From UBA4416 sp943362175 (GTDB lineage Bacteria; Bacteroidota; Bacteroidia; B-17B0; Aurantibacillaceae): DNA of 64,000 nucleotides. The notes below the pieces were generated by a model. The model saw nothing but the letters and a program-made list of their open reading frames with translations. It was not told where the DNA came from and ran no database searches. Both the position numbers and the translations under genes were made by a program. Below, in pieces: positions 1 to 7,205 of this stretch; position 1 is the first letter of the stretch; each line of letters starts with the position of its first letter. The stretch spans positions 39,381 through 103,380 of the forward strand of contig CALRIU020000020.1 in NCBI GenBank assembly GCA_943362175.1, read 5' to 3'.

Positions 1-1
1 T

Positions 2-478
2 GAAGAGGCCGTGAGCTGGCTGCTGGAGAAGGTATGGCCGGGGATTTTGAAACAGCTCCCGGAAAGCAGGCTGGTGCTGGCCGGAAAAAATATGCCCGAA
101 AAATTCAGGCGCCTGGCAGACAAAAACCTGACGGTGATTGAGCATGTGAACAGCTCTGCGGAATTTTACAAAACCTACGATATCATGCTGGTGCCTCTAT
201 GGTCGGGCAGCGGGCTCCGGATCAAGCTGGTGGAAGGACTGGCTTATGGCAAAGCGATTGTTACCACCAGCATTGGCGCCGAAGGAATTCCGTATACCAA
301 CCACAAAAACCTGATCGTAGCCGACAGCCCGGAGGAGTTTAGGACAGCGATTGCCTCACTGCTCAGCGACGAGCAGAAAAAGAAAACGCTGCAAACACAG
401 GCCCGGCTGCTGGCAGAATCTCATTTTGATTACAAACGTATCGGCGCTGACCTATTGACCTTTTACAAGACACTGTGA
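2..478 (+). CDS. Glycosyltransferase, GT4-like, C-terminal part (5' end outside window)
   Basis: This is the C-terminal part of a GT-B fold glycosyltransferase; the reading frame is open from base 2, so the start lies upstream of the window. The retained 158 residues form the nucleotide-sugar binding half. A segment with a DIMLVPLWSGSGLRIKLVEG core matches the glycosyl-transferases group 1 domain, in which a conserved glutamate contacts the donor sugar nucleotide. The gene probably acts in polysaccharide or glycoconjugate assembly at the inner face of the membrane. Donor and acceptor cannot be inferred. It ends at a TGA and is followed by a spacer with a hairpin terminator. Confidence 0.85.
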   Translation, partial: EEAVSWLLEKVWPGILKQLPESRLVLAGKNMPEKFRRLADKNLTVIEHVNSSAEFYKTYDIMLVPLWSGSGLRIKLVEGLAYGKAIVTTSIGAEGIPYTNHKNLIVADSPEEFRTAIASLLSDEQKKKTLQTQARLLAESHFDYKRIGADLLTFYKTL

Positions 479-608
479 GTCGCCCTCCCGCAGACACCGC
501 AGATGTTTTCAGAATAAATAAACCGCTCACTCATCATAGCACCCCTGTCATCCCCGCCTGAAGGAATATTCGGTCAGGCGCGTTCGGAATTAAACCCTAT
601 AAAACAAA

Positions 609-638
609 AAATCCCTCACGGATTCGTGAAGGATTTCT
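609..638. terminator. Bidirectional hairpin terminator
   Basis: The sequence AATCC-C-TCACG, loop GATT, CGTGA-A-GGATT forms a stem with one mismatch, with an A-run on the left and a T-rich run on the right. It lies between two convergent genes, the glycosyltransferase (plus) and the lipoprotein (minus), and can serve both. Confidence 0.7.
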
Positions 639-655
639 TAAGGACAAATATAATC

Positions 656-1012
656 TTACTTAACGGTAATGGTTTTCTCAACGGTTTTACCTTCTTCGAG
701 CTTAATGATGCCGGTACCAACCATCGAGCTGGTGCCTGCCGCACGGATATCGAGAATAGCCGGTAATTTAAAAGTATAGGTGCTGGTTCCGCTGCCATCC
801 GATACGCCTTCTGCTTTCAGGTCGGCTTCTACAGTAGAGCCGGAAGCAGTTTTTACATTGGCATATACTTTTACTTTCACATTGGATAAGGGCATCCCCT
901 TACTGTCTACGGTCACAATGTTCAGCTTGCAATCTGTTTTCTTCTCGCAGGAAGTGGATAATCCTAAAACGAGTAAAAGGCCGGTACAGGCAGCAAATAG
1001 TCTTACTTTCAT
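656..1012 (-). CDS. Small lipoprotein, hypothetical
   Basis: The 118-residue product has a signal peptide of about 20 residues that ends in a lipobox (LSTSC), so it should be a lipid-anchored envelope protein. The mature part is a single small beta-rich domain with a DSKGMPLSNVKVKVY segment, which resembles carboxypeptidase-regulatory or Ig-like beta sandwiches that begin with a D-x-x-G-x-P-L-x-x-V pattern. No enzymatic motif is visible. It is transcribed alone, with a good Bacteroidota promoter upstream and a terminator downstream. Function unknown. Confidence 0.75.
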   Translation of the reverse strand: MKVRLFAACTGLLLVLGLSTSCEKKTDCKLNIVTVDSKGMPLSNVKVKVYANVKTASGSTVEADLKAEGVSDGSGTSTYTFKLPAILDIRAAGTSSMVGTGIIKLEEGKTVEKTITVK

Positions 1013-1048
1013 TTTTATATTAATTAATATGGATTAATATTGTAGTTC

Positions 1049-1075
1049 AAATATACTAAAATTTTCATAATTCAA
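1049..1075 (-). promoter_or_regulatory. Bacteroidota-type promoter of the small lipoprotein gene
   Basis: Read on the minus strand, a -7 element TATATTTG (TAnnTTTG) at 1056-1049 is preceded by a TTG about 17 bases upstream. It lies 37 bases before the ATG of the lipoprotein gene. The -33 part overlaps the start codon of the divergent cyclophilin gene. Confidence 0.6.
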
Positions 1076-1905
1076 TGCCTTGCCGGACGATAATATTGAT
1101 TCTGATCCTTGTTTCAATGATTAAAACAGGGGTTTCCCAGAGCTTTTCAAAAGAAACCATCCTGATTTCCACCATCCATGGAAACATGAAACTAAAGCTG
1201 TTTAACGAAACGCCCCTGCACCGCGACAACTTCCTGAAACTGGTAAAAACGCATTTTTACGACAGCCTGATGTTCCACCGGGTAATCGCGGAATTCATGA
1301 TCCAGGGAGGTGACCCTGACAGCAAAACAGCCGACCAGTTTAAAGTGCTGGGCGACGGCGACCTCAACTACACGGTTCCCGCAGAATTCAGGCCGGAGCT
1401 GTTTCATAAAAAAGGGATGTTGTGTGCCGCCCGCAACGGCGATGATGTGAATCCGACGAAAGCCTCTTCGGCCTGCCAGTTCTATATTGTACAGGGAAAG
1501 CCAAGAACGGAGGAAGACCTCAAATCCTTTGAAAGGCGCATCAACAAGCCGCTGATCAACCGCCTTAAAGATTCCGTCTTAAACCTCCCGGAAAACAAGC
1601 TCCTGAAAGAAAAGATCGCGGCGTATAAAGGTGTCAATAACGACAGCCTCCTGATCTATACCAAAGTATTGACTGAAAAAACAGACAAAGCTTATGAGCT
1701 GGCGCCTCACTATACCTTTCCGGAAGCACATAAAGCGGTGTACAAAACCCTGGGCGGAACGCCTCACCTCGACACCAACTATACCCTATTCGGCGAGGTC
1801 ATCGAAGGCCTCGAAGTCATCGATCGCATTGCTGCCGCCCGAACCGGCAAGAACGATCGCCCGCTCACGGACATCCGCATGAAGATCAGCCTTGTGCAGG
1901 AGTAA
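1075..1905 (+). CDS. Secreted cyclophilin-type peptidyl-prolyl cis-trans isomerase
   Basis: The product (276 residues) starts with a signal peptide that ends near VSQ, so it should act in the periplasm as a proline isomerase for folding envelope proteins. The first half carries the cyclophilin core with FHRVIAEFMIQGGDP (catalytic Arg in FHRV) and ACQFYIVQGKP. The core is interrupted by an insertion of about 80 residues, rich in charged residues. It then resumes at LGGTPHLDTNYTLFGEVIEG, the usual end of the domain. Such insertions are known in Bacteroidota cyclophilins. It is divergent from the lipoprotein gene. Confidence 0.9.
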   Translation: MPCRTIILILILVSMIKTGVSQSFSKETILISTIHGNMKLKLFNETPLHRDNFLKLVKTHFYDSLMFHRVIAEFMIQGGDPDSKTADQFKVLGDGDLNYTVPAEFRPELFHKKGMLCAARNGDDVNPTKASSACQFYIVQGKPRTEEDLKSFERRINKPLINRLKDSVLNLPENKLLKEKIAAYKGVNNDSLLIYTKVLTEKTDKAYELAPHYTFPEAHKAVYKTLGGTPHLDTNYTLFGEVIEGLEVIDRIAAARTGKNDRPLTDIRMKISLVQE

Positions 1906-1928
1906 TGTAAACGCCATTGAATCACACC

Positions 1929-4361
1929 TTAGAACTTCAGGTTGAGCGCCAGCATAAAATTCGTAGGAGCCGCCGGTGCCAGGTAATTCTGCTTATACAG
2001 CTGGTCTCCCGAATAAAAGCTATAGTTGTATCCGTTGGTTTCGTAGACCGTGTTGGAAATATTATAGATCACACCGATCAGGTTAATCTCTTTGATGAGG
2101 CGTGTACGGATGGTATAGTTTACCCGCAGGTCCGTCACAAAGTAGTCGTGGATAGAACGATCAACATCGGAGGTATTATCGAGGTATTGCCTGCCCACAT
2201 ATTTGTTCAATACAGCAATCTCCAGGTTCCGGACGGGCCTGAAGATGAGATTGGCGGCGGCGATCACATTCGGCGAAAAAGAAATATCCGTTAAGGAGTA
2301 AGTCTTTTTATACTGCGTGAACACGGTGTAGTTGACATCGCTGCTGTCGATAAACTCCGTGAAATGTTTCACCTTATTCTGAGAGAGGGTAATGTTTCCG
2401 TTGAAGGTAAAATACCTGGTGATGTCGGCACTCAGCTCTGCCTCTACGCCACGCCTGTAGCTGTATTCCACATTGACGCGGTTATAGGCTCCTACATCAT
2501 TGATTTGCCCGTTGAGCACCAGCTGGTTTTTATATTCCATGTCGTAGAAATTCAAGCCGATGTTGACATGCTTGAAACGGTGGGTGATCCCTGCCTCGAG
2601 GTCGTTCAGCTGCTCGGGCTTAGGCCTGCTCAGGGCAGTGGACTGTGTGAAATCGTTACGGTTCGGCTCTTTGTTGGCGATACCGTAGCTGGCATACACA
2701 TTGGTATTGGGTGTCAGCAAATAATTGAGGCCGAGCTTCGGGTTGAAGAAGCCATAGCTGGCATCCTGAACAGCCGTATTCACACGCGAGGTATCGAATC
2801 CGGTAAAGCTGTAATGGATGGCGCGGTACTGCAGATCAATGAACACGGTAAATTTGGATGTGGGCTTGATCGTGGTTTTCAGGTACACGTTGCCATCCGT
2901 CTTCGTGGCTTTATCATCGTAGTAACGCGGCTTGAAGTTATTGGGATCGGCAAACTGCGCCCAGATCACCTCGCCGTTGTGCCGGCCGATATAGCTGTTA
3001 TAGCCACCACCAAGTACAAAATTGAGCTTGCTTACAGGACTGTAATTGATATTTCCGAGCACTCCCACAAAATCGTTATCCAGCCAGCGGCGACGAATGA
3101 GGTCGGATTTGCTGAGCGTATCGTTTGGTGTGATCACATCCGGCATCTTATAAGCTGCCAGCGTTTGTCCCGGCTTATACTGCTCGTAGTAGCCTTTGCC
3201 GGCGGTGTAATGCCCTGTAAGGCTCACATTCAGGCGGCTGTTGATTGTCTGAATATAATGCAGCTGGTAATTATCCTGCTTGTAATTATCCGTTTCGTTA
3301 TTATAGTATTTGAGATTGCCATTGGCATCGTAGTACATCCCGCAGGAATTGAAGGTGCGGTTTCCTGCGTTCAGGCTGTCCTGCAACACATAGTTCCAGG
3401 CCTGGTAGGTTTTTTCCTGCCCGCTGAACATAATGGCTTTCAGCACCGATTTTTTGCCATAGTAACCGCCGGAAATATAATAAGACGTGAGCTTCGAGGA
3501 TGCCCTGTCGATATAGCCATCACTGTTGATCCGCGATGCCCTCGCGTCGAAGGTAAAATGGTTGTTGATGAGACCGGTCCCTGCGGCGATGGTATTTTTG
3601 ACCGTGTTATAAGAACCGATGCTGTTGTTGATTTCCGCATAGGGTTTTTCGCGGAGCAGGTTGGTTTGCATATTGATGCTGGCTCCAAACGCTGCGGCCC
3701 CATTCACGGAAGTTCCTACCCCACGCTGCACCTGGATGCTGTTGGCCGACGACATAATATCCCCCATGTTCACAAAGAACACGCCCTGGCTTTCGGCATC
3801 GTTGATGGGAACGCCATTGATGGTGAGGTTGATCCGCGTACCGTCTGTGCCGCGGATTCTCATACCGGTGTAGCCTACACCGTTTCCGGCGTCGGAGTTA
3901 ATCACCACCGACGGCAGGGAGTTCAGCACGTAAGGCAGGTCCTGCCCGACATTTTGTTTTTTAATATCTTCCGCGTTGAGATCGCTGTGCGCAAAAGCGG
4001 AGGTATTATCCACACGCGTGGAATATACCAGAACTTCATCCAGCGACACATCGCTTTGCGTCAGCATGATCTCGATGGCCATATCGCCTTTCACCTCGAT
4101 GGAGTCAATCTTTTGCTTGTAGCCCGCACATTTAGTCACCAATACATAGGTGCCGGGCTTCAGGCCTTTGAAGCTGAACAACCCTTCGGCGTTGGCCTGT
4201 GCAGACAGAAAGGTATTTTTGATACCTACCACTGAAAAGGGAACCGGTTTTTTTTCGGGTGATGAGACGAAGCCGCTGACAGCAAATTGCGCTTTGGATA
4301 CAGACGTGCATGACAAGGCCAGAGCAATGCCTGCCGCTGTTCTGAGTGTTTTGAAGGTCAT
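1929..4361 (-). CDS. TonB-dependent outer-membrane receptor, probably thiamine-related
   Basis: The 810-residue product has a signal peptide, an N-terminal carboxypeptidase-regulatory-like domain (about residues 25-110), a plug domain (about 115-240, with a TGMRIRGTDGTRINLTINGVP segment) and a 22-strand-type beta barrel ending in ...ALNLKF with a terminal Phe. It would import a ligand with energy from TonB-ExbBD. The substrate is inferred from the TPP riboswitch in its leader: Bacteroidota receptors under TPP control have been predicted to take up thiamine or its precursors. The direct sequence evidence is only for a TonB-dependent receptor. No transporter or thi genes lie beside it. Confidence 0.9.
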   Translation of the reverse strand: MTFKTLRTAAGIALALSCTSVSKAQFAVSGFVSSPEKKPVPFSVVGIKNTFLSAQANAEGLFSFKGLKPGTYVLVTKCAGYKQKIDSIEVKGDMAIEIMLTQSDVSLDEVLVYSTRVDNTSAFAHSDLNAEDIKKQNVGQDLPYVLNSLPSVVINSDAGNGVGYTGMRIRGTDGTRINLTINGVPINDAESQGVFFVNMGDIMSSANSIQVQRGVGTSVNGAAAFGASINMQTNLLREKPYAEINNSIGSYNTVKNTIAAGTGLINNHFTFDARASRINSDGYIDRASSKLTSYYISGGYYGKKSVLKAIMFSGQEKTYQAWNYVLQDSLNAGNRTFNSCGMYYDANGNLKYYNNETDNYKQDNYQLHYIQTINSRLNVSLTGHYTAGKGYYEQYKPGQTLAAYKMPDVITPNDTLSKSDLIRRRWLDNDFVGVLGNINYSPVSKLNFVLGGGYNSYIGRHNGEVIWAQFADPNNFKPRYYDDKATKTDGNVYLKTTIKPTSKFTVFIDLQYRAIHYSFTGFDTSRVNTAVQDASYGFFNPKLGLNYLLTPNTNVYASYGIANKEPNRNDFTQSTALSRPKPEQLNDLEAGITHRFKHVNIGLNFYDMEYKNQLVLNGQINDVGAYNRVNVEYSYRRGVEAELSADITRYFTFNGNITLSQNKVKHFTEFIDSSDVNYTVFTQYKKTYSLTDISFSPNVIAAANLIFRPVRNLEIAVLNKYVGRQYLDNTSDVDRSIHDYFVTDLRVNYTIRTRLIKEINLIGVIYNISNTVYETNGYNYSFYSGDQLYKQNYLAPAAPTNFMLALNLKF

Positions 4362-4392
4362 TTAAAATTTCTTTTAGTGTTAAAAATAAACT

Positions 4393-4408
4393 TCACAAGG
4401 GGATGTGA
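4393..4408 (-). promoter_or_regulatory. Small hairpin between riboswitch and receptor start
   Basis: On the minus strand TCACA-TCCCCT-TGTGA can form a 5-bp hairpin. Its CCCC could alternatively pair with the GGGG of the riboswitch 5' strand (4601-4604). It could therefore be part of the expression platform, but this is inference. Confidence 0.35.
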
Positions 4409-4424
4409 CGTTTTCTTATTAACT

Positions 4425-4612
4425 GTTTTCCCTACGCAGGCATTACCCTGATCAGGTGCATACAAGGAATTGTGTGGCAATTCTTTGTAATGGGTATAAT
4501 CTCAGCTTATATCAGTTGGTGAGTTGGAGCGTTTTTGATTTGGAGAATTGTTGAATCAATCAACAATTTTTTCATTCTTCAACTCAACAACTGATAAGCA
4601 CCCCTAAAGATT
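4425..4612 (-). promoter_or_regulatory. TPP (THI-box) riboswitch with long P3 arm
   Basis: On the minus strand the conserved TPP aptamer words occur in order: GGGGTGC (4604-4598), CTGAGA with TACCC following, then CACCTGATCAGG and TAATGCCTGCGTAGGGAA, ending near 4428. GGGGT pairs with the ACCC of the central segment (P2). The arm between GGGGTGC and CTGAGA is unusually long (about 85 bases) and folds on itself, with ATCAGTTG...CAACTGAT at its base. The other sensor arm has an extended CAAAGAATTG...CAATTCCTTG helix. It lies directly upstream of the TonB receptor, which it should switch off when TPP is abundant. Confidence 0.93.
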
Positions 4613-4708
4613 CTGCGGCAAAGGTACTAAAAAATCGATTTGCGAATGGCTGATTTTATTAATTGGCTATTAATATCCTGTTTACAAGCAACCTTGCTTC
4701 TGTTTTTT

Positions 4709-4808
4709 GGGCGTCCGGGCGGGCTTTACGCTCCTATCTTTTTCGCAGGAAGACAAGCCAAAAAGGATGCCCGCTCCAATCCCTGACGCCGGTTCCTGCC
4801 GGCATCAA
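4709..4808 (+). repeat. Dispersed intergenic repeat, copy A
   Basis: This copy runs from GGGCGTCCGGGCGGGCTTT to CCAATCCCTGACGC and a small CCGG-containing hairpin. An inner TCTTTTT / AAAAAGGAT pair folds it into a stem. It ends one base before the stop codon of murI, so it may also act as the 3' end of that transcript. Confidence 0.75.
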
Positions 4809-4809
4809 G

Positions 4810-5643
4810 CTACAAGGCCAAATGCTTCGATTTCACTTCTGCGCCAAAGAACAGGCTGGCATGTGTATCGAAAATTTCGGTGGAATCGGTCGTTAAAAAA
4901 TCGAGCTTTCCGCTTTTGGAAATCCGCTGCTCCATGTCGGCATGACGCGCGAGGTAATCCTGCAGGCTATGCGCCACAATTGTTCCCTGAGAAAGTAAGG
5001 TTATGCCGGCAGGCAAATGTTTTTCGATGAGTGGTTTTAAAATAGGATAATGCGTGCAGGCCAGGATAATGGTATCGATGTAACGTGATTGATCGAACAA
5101 ATTCCCGATGTATTTTTTCACAAAATATTCTGTGCCTTCATTGTCCAGCTCATTGTTTTCGATGAGCGGAACCCACATCGGGCAAGCTTCCTGGAAGACA
5201 TTGAGCTGAGGGAAGAATTTTTCAATCTCTATGCGGTAGGATTCGGAAGATACTGTGCCACTGGTAGCGAACACACCGACATGCCCGCTTTTACTGTAGT
5301 TTCCAATGATTTCGGCAGTAGGACGGATCACACCCAGCACCCGCTTCCCGGGATCAATTGCGGCGAGGTCTTTTTGCTGAATGGTTCGCAAAGCCTTGGC
5401 AGATGCGGTATTGCAGGCAAGCACCACAAGCTCGCAGCCACGGTCAAACAAATGTTTCACGCATTCGAGCGTGTATTCATAAACGGTATCGAAAGAGCGG
5501 GAGCCGTATGGCGCGCGCGCATTGTCGCCCAGGTAGAGGTAATCGTATGCAGGCATCTGAGCAACCAGTTCTTTCAGAACCGTGAGTCCTCCATAACCGG
5601 AGTCGAACACGCCAATAGGCGAATAGGTCGAAGAATCTTTCAT
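4810..5643 (-). CDS. murI: Glutamate racemase
   Basis: MurI interconverts L- and D-glutamate and supplies D-Glu for the peptidoglycan stem peptide in the cytoplasm. The 277-residue product is full length. It shows FDSGYGG (residues 13-19), the substrate-loop GDNARAPYG (39-47), the first catalytic cysteine in LACNTAS (Cys77) and the second in a CTHYPIL motif in the C-terminal half. It is transcribed alone on the minus strand. The stop codon abuts an intergenic repeat. The upstream gene (desaturase) is divergent. Confidence 0.96.
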   Translation of the reverse strand: MKDSSTYSPIGVFDSGYGGLTVLKELVAQMPAYDYLYLGDNARAPYGSRSFDTVYEYTLECVKHLFDRGCELVVLACNTASAKALRTIQQKDLAAIDPGKRVLGVIRPTAEIIGNYSKSGHVGVFATSGTVSSESYRIEIEKFFPQLNVFQEACPMWVPLIENNELDNEGTEYFVKKYIGNLFDQSRYIDTIILACTHYPILKPLIEKHLPAGITLLSQGTIVAHSLQDYLARHADMEQRISKSGKLDFLTTDSTEIFDTHASLFFGAEVKSKHLAL

Positions 5644-5742
5644 CTTTGCAATATTAACACTTTTAAGGCGTTTACTAATTTAATTATGTATATTTATGCT
5701 TTACCCCGCAAAGAGCATATTAATTTTTATTAAATAAACTAA

Positions 5743-6858
5743 ATGGCATTTTCACCAATCCGCTTTGTTGACAAAGACAAAGACAAGGCATTATTTTTCG
5801 CAACACTTCGCAAGCGGGTAGACGGTTACTTTCGTGAAAACAAAATTTCGAAGCATTATAACGCCACGATGGTTATCAAAACCGTCATTTTATTAAGCTC
5901 CTACATCTTACCGTTTATATACATTCTGGCCTTCAATCCGGCTTTCCATGTGGCCCTGATCTTATGGGCCGTGATGGGCTTTGGCCTGGCAGGCATTGGC
6001 ATGAGCGTGATGCACGACGCCAACCACGGCGCTTATTCTTCGAGCCACAAGACAAACTACTGGTTGGGACATACGCTTAACCTCCTGGGCGGCTCGGTTT
6101 TTAACTGGAAAATGCAGCATAACGTGATGCATCATACCTATACCAACATCGTGCATTACGACGATGATATCGCCGATAAGCTTATTCTGAAATTCAACCC
6201 TCATACAGAGGTCAAGTGGTACCATAAGCTCCAGGTGGTATATGCGTTCCTGTTTTATGGGATCCTTACCTTGTACTGGGCTTTATTGAAAGATTTTATC
6301 CAGTTCAACAAATACACCAGACAAGGCGTTAACACATCTACCAAAGAACAGAACAAAAGCATCTGGATCAAGATCCTCATCAGCAAGCTTGTATACTGGG
6401 CTGCATTTTTTGTGCTGCCGGTGCTTGTGCTGGGCTTTCCTTTCTACCAGATATTACTGGGTTACCTTCTCATGCAGTTCATCTCAGGCGTTGTACTGAC
6501 GGTGATCTTTCAGCTGGCCCATACGGTGGAAGGCACAACACATCCGCTTCCTGGCACGGATCTGACGATCGAAAACAACTGGGCGGTACACCAGATGAAT
6601 ACGACGGTTAATTTTTCGCGCAAATGCAAATGGATTTCCTGGTATGTGGGCGGGCTCAACTTCCAGGTGGAGCATCATTTATTTCCTACCGTGTGCCACG
6701 TCCATTATCCGGCCATTTCGGAAATCGTGAAGTCTACGGCGGAGGAGTTCGGTATACCTTACCTCGAAAATGAAACCTTTGGAAAGGCCCTGAAATCGCA
6801 CATGAAAGCCATCATCAGCTTTGGGAAACTCCCGGATATGAACGAGGCCATCGGGTAG
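5743..6858 (+). CDS. Membrane fatty-acid desaturase (front-end/acyl-lipid type)
   Basis: The 371-residue integral membrane protein carries the three histidine boxes of the di-iron desaturases: HDANH (91-95), HNVMHH (126-131) and QVEHH (308-312). The Q in the third box is typical of front-end (delta-5/delta-6-like) desaturases, but no cytochrome b5 domain is fused, as is usual in bacteria. It would introduce a double bond in membrane acyl chains using ferredoxin or a similar donor. Four or more hydrophobic segments lie between the boxes. It is a single gene, followed by a 347-base repeat-filled spacer. Confidence 0.9.
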   Translation: MAFSPIRFVDKDKDKALFFATLRKRVDGYFRENKISKHYNATMVIKTVILLSSYILPFIYILAFNPAFHVALILWAVMGFGLAGIGMSVMHDANHGAYSSSHKTNYWLGHTLNLLGGSVFNWKMQHNVMHHTYTNIVHYDDDIADKLILKFNPHTEVKWYHKLQVVYAFLFYGILTLYWALLKDFIQFNKYTRQGVNTSTKEQNKSIWIKILISKLVYWAAFFVLPVLVLGFPFYQILLGYLLMQFISGVVLTVIFQLAHTVEGTTHPLPGTDLTIENNWAVHQMNTTVNFSRKCKWISWYVGGLNFQVEHHLFPTVCHVHYPAISEIVKSTAEEFGIPYLENETFGKALKSHMKAIISFGKLPDMNEAIG

Positions 6859-6862
6859 AACA

Positions 6863-6905
6863 TTTAACCGCGAAGGCGCAAAGATTTGCGCAGAGTCCGC
6901 CAAGA
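6863..6905. repeat. TTAACCGC-type repeat, left copy
   Basis: The stretch TTTAACCGCGAAGGCGCAA and following GCGCAGAG/CCGCC words recur in inverted orientation at 7161-7203. It belongs to the common class of spacer repeats built from GCGCAAAG and GCGGTTAA words. The stretch between desaturase and panB (6859-7205) holds no gene, only these two arms and repeat copy F. Confidence 0.55.
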
Positions 6906-6970
6906 AATAGTAAAACTATCGGGACCTTCAGAATTCTTATTAAACGTAAAAGCATTCCATTCATTGGCTA

Positions 6971-7130
6971 TGCTTGCGTGAGTGATTGTCACGAAAATCC
7001 TTTTGCCGGGCACTGAGCGGAGCCGAAGTGCGGGGCACAAGATTGAAGCAGGACAGCAAGCCAGTGGCTTGATGGGCCAGCATGAGCCTGTAGCACGACT
7101 CCGCTGCCTCTTTGCGGAGAAACGCCCAAA
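6971..7130 (-). repeat. Dispersed intergenic repeat, copy F
   Basis: Read on the minus strand it begins TTTGGGCGTTTCTCC, has the inner CAATCTT...AAAAGGATTTTCG pair and ends ACAATCACTCACGC. Its loop contains CACTGAGCGGAGCCGAAGTG (7011-7030), close to the inverted-repeat core that bounds the GIY-YIG gene. Confidence 0.65.
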
Positions 7131-7160
7131 TGCATAACAAAATTGATTATTATTTTAATC

Positions 7161-7203
7161 CCCGCGCTCTTTGCGCAATCACTCGGCGTTCTCTGCGGTT
7201 AAG
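7161..7203. repeat. TTAACCGC-type repeat, right copy (inverted)
   Basis: CGCGCTCTTTGCGC and CTCTGCGGTTAA form the inverted partner of 6863-6905. It ends just before the stop codon of panB. Confidence 0.55.
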
Positions 7204-7205
7204 CA

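Noticed and set aside
2364..4235. A 623-codon open frame on the plus strand opposite the TonB receptor
   Set aside because: It is a shadow of the receptor gene; its product has no domain, and the minus-strand frame has plug, barrel and terminal Phe plus a riboswitch.
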